A stretch of DNA of 64,000 nucleotides from Coptis chinensis (lineage: Eukaryota; Streptophyta; Magnoliopsida; Ranunculales; Ranunculaceae): assembly GCA_015680905.1 (NCBI GenBank), contig CM027381.1:67383501-67447500 (forward strand), read 5' to 3'. The notes below the pieces were generated by a model. It worked only from the letters and a program-made list of their open reading frames with translations, did no database searches and was not told where the DNA came from. The position numbers were made by a program, and so were the translations under genes. This document shows positions 35,201 to 46,170 of the stretch, piece by piece. Positions within the stretch are counted from its first letter, which is position 1; every line of letters begins with the position of its first letter.

Positions 35201-35762
35201 GCCCGACCTCAATAACTCGATACAAAGCCAAAACAAAAGGGTTCAAACAACCCAAAAGACAGGATGATGCCATTATCTCGGGCTCACGACGCCACCATTG
35301 ACGCTCTGTCGAGCTTCAACAGTCCAAACAGTTTCACTACTAACCCAAAAACAATATACTAATATTTAACATACCAATAATTTAACTAGTTTAAAGAAAA
35401 TAACGAGACAGGACGAAGAAGAATGAACAATAAAACGATTTCTGTATACCGGTGAAGTAGAAAACTAAATACTCACTTGTATTAACAGCTCCTACGAATT
35501 CCTCCTAATCCGAGTCGTCGCGCTCCAACCCCGCTCGAGCAAACAAGCCGCCTCCATTTTTATTATTTTTTTTATTCTCTAAAAACCCTATTCTCTAGAA
35601 CAATGTGATTATATACTTGGGTTTGAAACCCAAGCCCAATACAGACTCGGGCCCAGAAACCAGGCCCATATATCTCAAATCCAATCCAATCAAATATTAA
35701 ATAAATACTTAAATTAATTAATTAATAAATAAATATATATATATTTTAAATACTGGCGTTAA
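32229..35762 (-). mobile_element. C2: giant solo-LTR-like unit inside the CACTA-type element
   Basis: It begins TGTCACACCCCGAATTTCGA at 32229 and is co-linear with C1 to ..tactggcgtta near 35762. The left flank is gtata and the right flank atata after a one-base loss at the end, so the target duplication is decayed. It has four 'tagttcctccac.gaggcgcctta' blocks (32684-32925) and a TTGAC cluster at 34205-34275. The conserved ATG of the short ORF is at 35557-35555 on the minus strand (MEAACLLERGWSATTRIR..). Confidence 0.75.
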
Positions 35763-38109
35763 ATATATCTGTTATTTACATTGGATCACCCTGAAAAAGG
35801 AATGGAGTAAGTAAAGTAGTATGCTGTATAGTTGAAAATAATGACTAAATCCATCTATTGAATCCATGTTGTTACTAATTGTTTGGTAACTTAAGGCAAA
35901 ATGTTGAATATTATTGTTGTTTTGGAAATTTAGGGAAAAATGTTAATTATCACTAATTTTGTGGAAATTATTGTCAATGACAATAGTGATGCAATATCTA
36001 GAACAATTATGATATAAGAGCAATCATTTTTGTGTACTTGTGTATCAATTAGATTTCCTGAACAATTATTTTCGAGTAGTAATGCATAACTTGATATTTG
36101 AATTTGATAGATTAAAGTTCGTTAGTTTTGAATAGGTCACTAACTGAAACAATACATTGATGTTGTGCCCATTGTTGAATGAATTTGACATATATCAAGT
36201 GTGTGTCACTTTAAATGATTACAAATTGCAGACAGGTGTTATACTACTACCATAGGAAAAGTATGTTTTTTCAATATTATAATGGATGTTTATGGTAATG
36301 GAATGGTTATTCTGGTGTGCTAAGTTGGTATCACATTTTGTTCTAGCCAATAGTTTTCGCGACTTTATTTCTACGACACTTTTATAAAATGCAATATCAT
36401 TTGGTTGAATTCTTCTACCATATTTTTGGTACGGATTATTTATACTTCTTATAATCTCTATTCAACTATGAAGGGAAAGGAAGCAGAAAATGTTGCAATG
36501 ATATGGTTTCTTGTTTGTATTTGAGAAGATTCGCTGTAAGAAAATAGTAGGGAGAGAAAAAGAACAACATCAAAGAAGAAATCAGAGAGGAAAGTAAATA
36601 TTAGATGTAATTTTTCTTTAGGATGGAAAAACCAAGATGGGAATTTCTGACTCTAGAACTCTCTGGGTGGGGATGTAAAAATAATAATAGAAGAAAGTAA
36701 TGAAAAATAAAAGAAACCTATAGATATCCAGTCCTGAGGCCATAGTGCTGATTGCTGAGGCCTATGCCTCTGTCGTTTAAGGCGCTCTAACTCCTGAATG
36801 GGTGAATGACCTTGAGGAATATGCTAGTGTGGCAATCCTGAGTGATAAGCACTCTGCTAAACCTCTACTCAGTACCTAATTTGTTGTATAACACTCTCTA
36901 TTAGGGTGCAGACTGGTGTAATGATCTGACTAATGCTCGCTATCGTGGTTCTCACCTGAAATAAGGATCCTGTTAGTTCTTTAGTATTTGTCGACTAGGC
37001 CCCCCTCGAGATGCCACCTCAAAACCTTCTTGAACTTGCCTTGGTATTTTGCATGATCCACCATTCCACCAATTGGAAAATGTGTGAAAGAAGGCGATAT
37101 TAAACATACATATAGTCCTTCCCTAAAGTGAACAATAGCCATATCCATAGTTGGAGGATACTCGTTCTTTAGAAGAGATCAATGTCAGTTTTACTTTTGT
37201 GACTTTGGCAAATTTCAATTGTTGAAGTGATTGAGTTTATGTGCAGTCTTCTACTCGTTAAGCTCTTATTAGAGTTTTGTGTTTGATTTATTCCAACATT
37301 TAATATAAAATAAATGTCTCTCTTTGTGTTCTTTTTCCTTACTGATTTTTGCCCTTCTGACCTGCTGTGTCCTTGTATATTCTTTTCCTTAGCAAGTTGC
37401 TAGTTCCAGTTAGCCATCTTTTCTCCAATATCCAACTTGATTTAGTGACTTGATTTTCATATTCTTTTCTCCAATATCCAACTTGAAGGGTCTAAAATAA
37501 GGAGGAGATGTCATAGAGTTTTGGTTTTTGCAAAGACCTTAATGTTTTGGAGATTTGGAGATTGAAGACTTTGTCTCCCTCATGGGTAGGCTTGGCATTC
37601 TTCCCCAATTAGGAAGGCTCTAGATAGGCAAATGACAAGATAACAAGGATGGTACATTCAACATTCTTGACCCACTCTTTTTACTTTTCTATTTTTCTTG
37701 GATTCTATACAAATGAGTTTTGTCTATTCCCTACTTAATTCTCTTCCTTCTATTAATTATGGCAAAACAAAATTGAGGTGTTAAACTTCTTATAGACACC
37801 CTGTTACAAATCATTTATGTTTGATTTTCTTGAAGTGCTAGAGAACATAATAAAGCATTTAAAGATTAAAATACACACAAAACAAACAAACACACACACA
37901 CACGTGTCTGTCTTTGAATATTTTACTCCTTTTTTCTTGTTTAAGTTTGATTTCATCCATATACTGGAGCTCAAGATTTTAGGGTCAACTATATTATTAT
38001 CACATTAAATTTTAGTACTTTTTCTCGGTATATATTAACTACTGTTGCTGGCTTGCTGCTGCTGTTGGGACTATCACAAGCTTCTGATTGTAATTTTGTA
38101 ATGAAACAG
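35763..38109. other. Interior of the CACTA-type element, nothing recognised
   Basis: 2.3 kb of mostly unique-looking sequence. A stretch at 36720-37090 has a different, less AT-rich composition and may be an old insertion. No coding domain, and no candidate for the missing first exon of GOT1, was recognised. Runs of acac at 37870-37905. Confidence 0.35.
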
Positions 38110-39557
38110 AGATCGGACTAGGCTTGACTGGTTTTGGCATATTTTTCTCATTTCTGGGGGTAGTATTCCTATTTGACAAGGGGCTTCTTGCAATGGGAAA
38201 TGTAAGTCAATTGTTGCAGCTTCTGCTCTTTGTTTTGCTTCTGAGTTTATTTCTTTTATTCTATGCATATTATGTTTTGCTAATTTTTACCTAATGTTTA
38301 CTTAGCGATTAACTCACTTTTGTTTGATACTTAATCAGATCCTCTTCTTGTCAGGGGTGATGTTGACCATTGGACTTAAATCCACCATGCAGTTCTTCAT
38401 GAAACGTCAAAATTACAAGGTTTAGTACTCTTGGTTCCCTTTCATTTTTTTTTAGTTCTCATTTTTAATTAATTAAACAGGGTACCATATCCTTTGGAAT
38501 TGGCTTCTTCCTGGTCCTCATTGGATGGCCGATTATGGGAATGATCTTGGAAACATATGGTTTCATTGTGCTTTTCAGGTCTGAAGCTTCTATCTTCTAA
38601 GTATATTCCAAGTGTCAGTGATGAATTTTGATAGCTGACTTTGTTTTTCATTTGGCAGTGGCTTTTGGCCCACACTGGTAGTATTTCTGCAAAGGATGCC
38701 TATTGTTGGCTGGATCTTCCAACAGCCCTTTGTGACGTCGGTGAGAACCATTGAGGCTCAACTTTTTATTACTATCAAAGATTTAAAATAAAATGAAGTT
38801 GCATGTGTTGACACAGAACGCCAAATACTGTCATGTGTTGATCAATGGGCCAACATAACTACACAACGATTTTGGTGTGAAGTCATGGGCATTTGCATTA
38901 TGCAAAGTGTTTTTTTTGAGTTTTCTATCTCTTGCTATAAGCTTTACTACAAGTTCAGAGATGTGATGGGTGGGAATTGTTATCAGAGTTTTGGAAAAAC
39001 AACATTTTAACATAAATATGCCTTCATTATTGTAATTATGGAGTACTATTTAGCAAACAACAAAACCAATTTTAACATAAATATGCCTTCATTATCCAAT
39101 GGTTGTCATAATTATGGATGGCGGATCCAAGGGACTTTGTGTATTTTGTTAAGCAAGGCATCTATCCAAAAATCAACCAAAAGGCGTCACGTCCCAAACC
39201 AATTATTTGGGCTTATAGATATAGTTGGTCAGTTATTTCAATGAATATTTTACGCCTATAATGAACAATGAGTATGGCTCAGTAGTTCCTATATAAGTTT
39301 TATAAGTAAGTTTGCAGTCTCTGGTTACTATCTATCACCATAGTTCAAAAAGTTTCTTTAATTAAGTACTCTGCTACTATGTTCTCATTTTATTTTACCG
39401 CAAAGGAAACTTAAAATACTGCGATAGTTTCATCTCGGTTGCGAACTTGGAATTTTTCGATCTGTCATCTGGTATGATCTCATCTTCATTTTAATGATTG
39501 TTTGTTTTGTTTGTGCAGTTCTTGGATAGGTACAGAGGCAGAAGGGTTCCTGTGTGA
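38110..39557 (+). CDS. GOT1: GOT1 vesicle transport protein, exons 2-6, captured by the CACTA-type element
   Basis: GOT1 is a small four-helix membrane protein of the early secretory pathway (ER-Golgi vesicle traffic). Exons are 38110-38201 (IGLGLTGFGIFFSFLGVVFL), 38339-38419 (ILFLSGVMLTIGLKSTMQFF), 38481-38578 (GTISFGIGFFLVLIGWPIMG), 38659-38740 (GFWPTLVVFLQRMPIVGWIF) and 39519-39557 (FLDRYRGRRVPV and stop TGA). All ten intron borders are GT-AG (CAG|, |GTAAGT, |GTTTAG, |GTCTGA, |GTGAGA). The 130 or so codons read through without a stop or frameshift, giving the four hydrophobic segments and the basic RYRGRR tail. Exon 1, with the ATG and the first ten or so residues, was not found: exon 2 starts in phase two. 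It could be expressed as a chimera from an upstream promoter in the element, or be a young pseudogene. Confidence 0.9.
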
Positions 39558-39824
39558 TGAATTTGATTAGAACAGAAAGAAAATTAGCTGGACTACTCCT
39601 TGTATGATAAAAATTTCACGGAGGCCAAAATTTTGATTTGGTTCACATGGTGGTACCATATTTTTACATGAGAAGTGTCTAAATATTTAGATTTTTTGTC
39701 CAATTTAGATGATAACATTGTAATATTGTATGAAATTTTAAGTTTTGAATTGTTAGAGTTTTGTAACTGTAATTGTTGTATGAATGTGCACCAGTACAGG
39801 TGGCCCATATTTTTTTTATACAAT

Positions 39825-40235
39825 GAAAATTCGTTAGTAATGGATAGTGAACCGTTAGCAACAATTTTTTTTTTAAACAATGAAAATTTGTTAGTAACGG
39901 ATACTAAACCGTTAGCAACAGAAATTTGTTTTATACAATAAAAATTTTTAGTAACGGATAGGAAACCGTTAGCAACAGAAAACCAAAGTGACGTTTATAT
40001 CCGTTACTAATAGAGGATAAACAAATTGGGTAACCGTTACTAATCATTTCTAATTAACGGTTACTTATCCGTTACTGAAATTAATTTCAGTGACACTTTA
40101 TAACCGTTAATAAATTTTGTAACGGATAATAAACGTTACAAATATTTGTTACTAATATTTGTCACGCTTTTGTGTCAATGCAAGATAACCGTTACTAATA
40201 TTTTTTGTAACGGATGTATATCCGTTACAAATAGG
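39825..40235. repeat. Right sub-terminal repeats of the CACTA-type element
   Basis: More than a dozen copies of the core gttagtaacgga / ccgttactaa in direct and inverted orientation over about 400 bp, ending just before the terminus tgttatggtgtagtg. Confidence 0.85.
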
Positions 40236-40577
40236 CTGTTATGGTGTAGTGATATGCTTTTGTATAATGAACCTACAAGTCAGACTTATACAAGACTATA
40301 AGCCTAATCTTTACATCGGTTTTAAACTTATCTCTTAATTTTCTTTTAGTATAAAAGACCTACCTGAGCAATGAACCCTTCTATTAAATTAGATAAGTAT
40401 TTAAATGGGCGTACACTTAGTTCTAATATTGATGTTGTTTTGTTCCTGTTCTAGTTAGGAATTTTGTCTGATTTGGAGACAATTTTCAGTGTCTTTAGAA
40501 ATTGATATAAGTTTTGATTAAAACATGTTAAATAAGTTTTAGTTGTCCTATTTCAAACTCAAAAAGCCCCATAGCAT

Positions 40578-41250
40578 TTCGGTTTACGTTGAAGGAGTTA
40601 CACCCTTCGGAAGTTAACACGTCAGAATTTTCTGATTGTAGAAATTCAGTCTGTGTTTGGTTTGGAATCGTGTTTTCACATAGTTAGGGTCAGATTCAAA
40701 CTCTCGCCAAAACATGATAAAGTGAGTGTTCTGAGTCTTCTTTCCAACTCAATTAGCCTCGTCACATTCTGAGGTCTGTGGAGATAGATATAATGTCTGG
40801 AAGTTTGGTTGACATAAAACAGTGCGTCAAAAATCAGTTTCTATGCACTGTGTTCAAGTCCAGTTTTAAAATAGTTAGGGTGAGAGTTAGAATTTTTATA
40901 AAACATAAAAAAGTAACATCTGGAAGTCTACTTTATATTCCAATTGGCTTCATCGCATTCGAAGGCCTGTGGAATTAATTATGACATATGGAAGTTTGAC
41001 TGGCAGAAAACAGTGCGACAGAAATCAGTTTATGTGCACTGTGTTCTAACCTAGTTTTTGAACACTTAGAATGAGATTGAGTATTTTTGTAAAACATAAA
41101 AAAAATAAGTTTTGTGTGTTATCTTTTCAACACAAAAAGCCTCAATGTATTTGGATACCTGTGGAAAGAGTTGTGTCATTCGGAAGATAGTCCATCAGAA
41201 ATCCAATTTGCTGAAATTAGGATTTTTACCGTTTTCAATATAAGTTTTTT
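40578..41250. repeat. Imperfect tandem repeat, about 192-bp period, in the large LTR-like unit
   Basis: Four units are recognisable by 'cattcgaaggcctgtggaat'-type starts (about 40578, 40765, 40957, 41148) followed by 'aaacagtgcg.cagaaatcagtt' and 'atgcactgtgttc'. Blocks like this are common in long chromovirus LTRs. Confidence 0.65.
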
Positions 41251-41717
41251 TTTAGATGGACTAAGGTTGGGACTTCAAGTTCTACATGAAAACGTATGTC
41301 TACATAAGCTAGTTTCTAAATAATTAAGTTACATGTCATTTGAATGGATGTAGGAAAAACTATAGCATTGACAAGTTGGCTAGAAAACCTATTGTATTAT
41401 CCTTTGTGTTTGAACCTATTTTGGGCAATATGTCTAGTAATGAACTAAGAGTATCTTAAACTTTTCTTGGTTGTTTTATATAATGTTTGTAGTCTACTTT
41501 TAGACTGTGGTTGTAACGCCCGTATTTTTAAAATATGTTTTTATTTATTTATTTATTAATTAAATAATTTATTTTAAAAAAATTGGTTGGATTGGACTCG
41601 GGACATGTGGGCCTGGTTTTTGGGCCCGAGTCTGTTTTGGGCTTGGGTTTCGGACCCAAGTATATAAACACATTTTTCTAGAGAATAGGGTTTTAAAAAT
41701 AATAAAAAATAATGAAA

Positions 41718-41803
41718 ATGGAGGCAGAGCTTGAAGCTTGTTTGCTCGAGCGTTGGAGCGCGACGATTCGGACTAGGAGGATTCGTCGAGCTGTTACGTA
41801 AAG
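41718..41803 (+). promoter_or_regulatory. Conserved short ORF and splice donor of C3
   Basis: ATG at 41718 opens 27 codons ending with TAA at 41799-41801, two bases before the GT of AAAG|GTGAGTAGCT. The ATG, the ..LLERWSAT.RTR.. residues and the donor are shared with C1, C2 and C5, although the stop is not. In C4 the ATG is ATA. Confidence 0.5.
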
Positions 41804-43029
41804 GTGAGTAGCTATTTTGCTATTTCACCGGATTTATGGTTTTCGGGTATCGGTGTATACTGTCTAATGTTTATGTTTTGTATGTACTGCTCATTATCCT
41901 GTTGTATTGGACTTCGTGTCATTTGTATTATTTAACTTTGTTGAATTTCGTTTTTTGTAATTAAACTGTGGAAGCTCTGTTCAAGCTCTAAACAGCGAAT
42001 GGCGTCGCCTGTCACTTTGTTTTTTTTGTAAGTTGTCAGCTTGAATGGTTTGTAGTGATGGGGTCGTGTAGGGTGTGTGAGGGCGATAGATGGGAGCTGT
42101 CGAAGCTCCATTAATGGCGGCCAGAAATCGCCAGTTTAAATTAAACTTGTTGCTTGGGTTTTGGTTGGAACTGGTTGTTGGGGATGGATTGTTGGTTTGG
42201 AGGGGTTATTGTTGTTTTGTTTGGGTGATGGTAAGGTGCTGCCAAAGCTTGAGAAGGCTTTAATGGCGCCGAACGCCATTACTGTGATTCTAGGGTGGGG
42301 CGATTTTTGGTAGTTTGAACTGTTTTGGTTGTGTCTTTGAATGTTGGGTTGTTGTGGGTTGATTGTTTGATGAATGGGGGTAGTGAGGAGGCGTGAATGC
42401 TGTTGGAAGCTTGTCGCAGCCATTAATGGCGGCAATGAAGGTTCCAGATCCAGTTTTGGTTGAGGATTTTAAACTTAAGAATTGAGTTTTTGGCTTTTAG
42501 TAAAGTTGTAGGGTTGGTGTTGGGGAGTGATTTCGGTTGGTTGAAATGGGAGATGGTGGTGGCTGCTGGAGGAAGGAGATGACCGGCTGGGCTTGGGCCT
42601 GGGTCGGTTTCTCTTGGGCTTGGTTGGTTAGTTGGGCTGAAATGTTTTAAGTTCTTGGGCCCTAGCTTGTTTTTGTTTGGGGCGGACTAATTTGGCTTAG
42701 CCTTATGGGCGATTCGATTGATGTTGGGCCCATTTTGTTTTAAATTTGTGGACCCGGTTTCAATTTAAAGTTTTTGGGCCGAATCCAATTAGTTTTTGGG
42801 CCAGTTCAGTATAAGTTTTTGGGCCCGTTTCTAATATTGCTTAGGGCCAGTCCATAGGACTTAAAATAGATCTAATTGGGTCTTTAAATGTTTAGACTTT
42901 CGGGTTATAAGGTTTGGGCTTGGCCAGCTGGGTCCGAACCATTACCTCGTCATGAGCCTATGAGCCACGACTTTGACCTTAGCCACGAACCATTGCTATG
43001 ACCCTGAACTTGTCGAACATGGAAACGAC

Positions 43030-43490
43030 AGTTTGATTTTGACAATGACAGTTTGACTTCGACCATGACGTGTTGATTTTGACTTTGACCATGATGTGTT
43101 GACCTTGACCATGATGGGTTGACTTTGACCATGATATGTTGACTTTGACCATGATGGGTTGACTTTGACCATGATGTGTTGACTTCGACCATGACGTGTT
43201 GATTTTGACTTTGACCATGATGTGTTGACCTTGACCATGATGGGTTGACTTTGACTTTGACCATGATGGGTTGACTTTGACCATGATGTGTTGACTTCGA
43301 CCATGACGTGTTGATTTTGACTTTGACCATGATATGTTGACCTTGACCATGATGGGTTGACTTTGACTTTGACCATGAGGTATTGACTTTGACCATGGCA
43401 TGTTGATTGTGACTTTGACCTTTGACTTTGACGTTGACCATGACGTGTCGACTTTGACTTTGACCGTTGACCGTTGACTGTGGAATGTTG
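43030..43490. repeat. W-box (TTGAC) tandem array in C3
   Basis: About 20-21-bp units of the type 'ttgactttgaccatgatg.g' are repeated over 450 bp, with roughly 40 TTGAC cores by my count, most followed by C or T as in the WRKY binding site. The long open frames on the minus strand (HGQSQ/MVKVNxSWSK repeats) come only from this periodicity. C1, C2, C4 and C5 have short versions at the matching place. Confidence 0.9.
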
Positions 43491-44191
43491 ACTTTTCCAG
43501 TTTTTCACATATTTGTTTTTATGGATAAATGTAATAATAAAACGTTGTCGGATATTGTATAACTTGGTTGGTCATTATCTAATTTAGATTTGACGTGAGT
43601 AGTGTGTAAAGCACATATATATTGGGCTTTGATTGTGGACTGTGGACTGTCTAATTGTGCTACGTTTTATGTTGTATATTATATGGACACATGTAGTAAT
43701 AAAATGTTGTGGAAGCTTGTATAAATTTGGTTGTCAGTATCTAAGAAAGTTTGGACATTGATGTTGTGTATTTTTGACACGTGGCGATATTGAGATGTTA
43801 GGAGACGTTATATTCCTAATACGCTATACTAAAAATGTATGCGATACGTTGAAGTAAGTGTGACATGATATAATATGTTGAAGTATATATATTAATGCAA
43901 TATCTTTGAGAAATGTATATAAACGCCCATTATTATATATGTGAGATGCTCTATGAGGTAGTATAGTATTGATGAATATTTGCCCAGTGTGGGTGAAGTC
44001 TGATAATATATTGGCGTGAAATAATGAAAGTGGTTATGTGAAATAATTGAGATATGTCTAAATATGGTGGCTTAGTGCAATAAGGTAATTGACCTGCACG
44101 TGATATAGTGGAATTTTATTATGAGTCATTAATGTATGACACCTGAATAAATTACGTAACGAAAATCCTAGAACCTAGCTACCACAACTCA

Positions 44192-44360
44192 TGTGATTGG
44201 CCCTTCTGGCGTTTCAGTTAATCTGAATGGCCTTCGGGTGTAAGTAATGTGATTGGCCCTTCTGGCGTTTCAGTTAATCTGAATGGCCTCCGGGCGTAAG
44301 TAATGTGATTGGCCCTCCTGGCGTTTCAGTAAAGCTGAATGGCCCTCCTGGCGTAGCCGA
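44192..44360. repeat. Tandem 'ggcccttctggcgtttcagt' block in C3
   Basis: Three units of about 55-66 bp (gtgattggcccttctggcgt..ctgaatggcc). Similar blocks occur in C4 (52990-53100) and C5 (57455-57565). Confidence 0.8.
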
Positions 44361-45993
44361 ATAGTGGCTTGATTATTCCGTTCGCAATATAGAACGAGAT
44401 GCGCAATATTTTATGCGAATAGTGGCGATACTTTACATATATTTGGCTTCCGGTGTGAGGATTTACGGTGTCGCGGCATCCCGCCTCGGGTTGGTTACGC
44501 CGCGGAGTGGTTCATTATGTAAGGGAGGCATGTGGATGTACATGTTAAGCGTTGGGTAGCGATTGTGGTAGCAAGGGAAACTAGGTAAAGAAATAGATAC
44601 AACGTGATTTTAGGGTCACACAAAGAACGCCTGAAATAATCTAATTATGGTAATATGTTGGTTATTTGTTTAGTTGAACCTAAAACCTCGATGGAGGAAC
44701 TACATGCCTTATTTATTATCGCGTCATAGTTTGTTGTGTGGTTAGTGGGAAGTTAAAAAGCTCGGTAGAGGAACTACTTACCTTAATTATTGTACTTGAG
44801 TATGTTATATTAGTCGTTGAAAGTTAAAGCCTCGGTGGAGGAACTAAGCTGCCGTTATGGATTATATATATATTTGTATAAGTATATGTTGTTTTTTTAG
44901 AGCTACTCACACCATTTTTTATAATCTTGACCCGATTTGCATGTTTGCTTTATCGGGTGTGTTCATTCAATGAACATAGTTGATAAGTTTTGACAGGTTT
45001 AGTGTTGAAGAAGAGTGGTTCTTTGCTTGTGGTTTTGCGTTAAGCGTTGATCTCGAGATTTGTTTTGTTTTCCCTTGAGGTGATATAGAATTTCAGTCTA
45101 GACAATGTTTTTGTATTTTTCATTTGTAAATTTTATTAAAGAGTTATTGAAAGGAGAGTTGTAACCTAATCTTATTTGTGAATCTTTGTCATGAAGAAGA
45201 CTTTTGTTTAAGTTAAAATTTTTATTGGTTTTATTATCCGCATATTTAAACCTGTTTATGGGTTTTGGGAGTTGAGAGTGCGTCACACCTCGGAGATCGA
45301 AGAGTCGGGAACAAATAATGTTTTTCCGAATTCTGTCGAAATTCGGGGTGTGGCGGGTTTTATTTGGAACTGACATGGTTCATAAGATCGTTTTTTTAGA
45401 ATCAAAAGTAGAGAAATATCCATTTGGGAGTTTTTGGATTTAAAGATTCATAGTGTATCTCTAGGTATGAAACTTTACGTATATGATAGTGGGAATATTT
45501 GAAACTTATTGTATGTGATTCTATATAGTATAAATTGTTATTTTCCTTAAAGGTACATACAAGGATGTTGATATTTATTAGTTAAGAGTTACGTAAGGTT
45601 TGATTCTAACCTTGAAAGATTGGATACGTAGGCAGCCTTATGTACAGGTGCAGCCACTATATTATATATTATATATTAGTATTTGTGAACAATATGTGTA
45701 TAATGTTATCATTTAATTGTGTACGTGATTGTGGCTGTTTGAATTGTATTTGATTGATAACCATTCGTGTTGCGTTCCATGATATTTAAATACGTGATTG
45801 ATTTGCATTGATGCGTGAAAATAACTATGCATGTGTGATCAATTGTTGTGTATGATTAATGCTAGTACAATGATAAGTGAGCTGAGAATAATATTTTCAA
45901 CAAGTCGACCACACCTTTAGAACTTTCCACGCCTCAGGATTTGGTAATGATATATTATGATTTGAGATGTCATGTAATAGGAAGGTATTCATT

Positions 45994-46170
45994 GAATGTG
46001 CCATGAATGACCTGTTAGTGTTATGATGGGTATTCCATGAATGTGGCGGGAATGACCCAAGGTATTTATTGAATGTGTCATGAATGACCTGTTAGTGTAT
46101 GATGAGTATTCCTTAAATGTGGCAGGAATGACCCAAGATATTCATTGAATATACCATGAATGACCTGAGA
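45994..46170. repeat. 76-bp tandem repeat in the large LTR-like unit
   Basis: Two full units and a partial one of 'gaatgtg.catgaatgacctg' .. 'gtggc.ggaatgacccaa'. Confidence 0.75.

Larger units (their letters stand above)
29480..40251 (+). mobile_element. CACTA-type element with two captured gene fragments (Pack-CACTA)
   Basis: The right end, inverted, starts CACTACACCATAACA and the left end (c)tactacaccataacaagga matches it. Both sub-terminal zones are packed with CCGTTACTAA/TTAGTAACGG-type short repeats in both orientations (left 29535-29625, right 39830-40230), the binding-site layout of CACTA elements. No TNP2 or TNPA remnant was found. Instead the interior carries parts of an HD-ZIP IV gene (30.8-31.5 kb) and a GOT1 gene (38.1-39.6 kb), both on the plus strand, plus the later insertion C2. 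Without C2 it is about 7.2 kb. The 3-bp target duplication is not certain (tta/ata). Confidence 0.75.
41512..45355 (+). mobile_element. C3: giant solo-LTR-like unit, 3.8 kb
   Basis: It starts TGTAACGCCCGTATTTTTAA and ends ..AAATTCGGGGTGTGGCG (TGACA changed to TGGCG). No perfect target duplication remains (gtggt / ggttt). A TATA box, 'agtatataaaca', lies about 145 bp in. The short ORF MEAELEACLLERWSATIRTR.. begins at 41718 and a GTGAGTAGCT donor lies at 41804. C3 carries the large TTGAC array at 43030-43490 and a 3-fold 'ggcccttctggcgtttcagt' block at 44195-44355, and lies inside the large LTR-like unit. Confidence 0.75.

Noticed and set aside
42950-43508. Three overlapping minus-strand ORFs of 140-170 codons with repeated HGQSQ/MVKVN motifs
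   Set aside because: All three frames are open only because a roughly 20-bp unit repeats without stops. The DNA-level pattern is the TTGAC array in C3.
45356-45380. Primer site right after C3, which would have made C3 the 5' LTR of a full element
   Set aside because: The sequence ggttttatttggaactgaca does not match a plant tRNA 3' end and no gag-pol follows.
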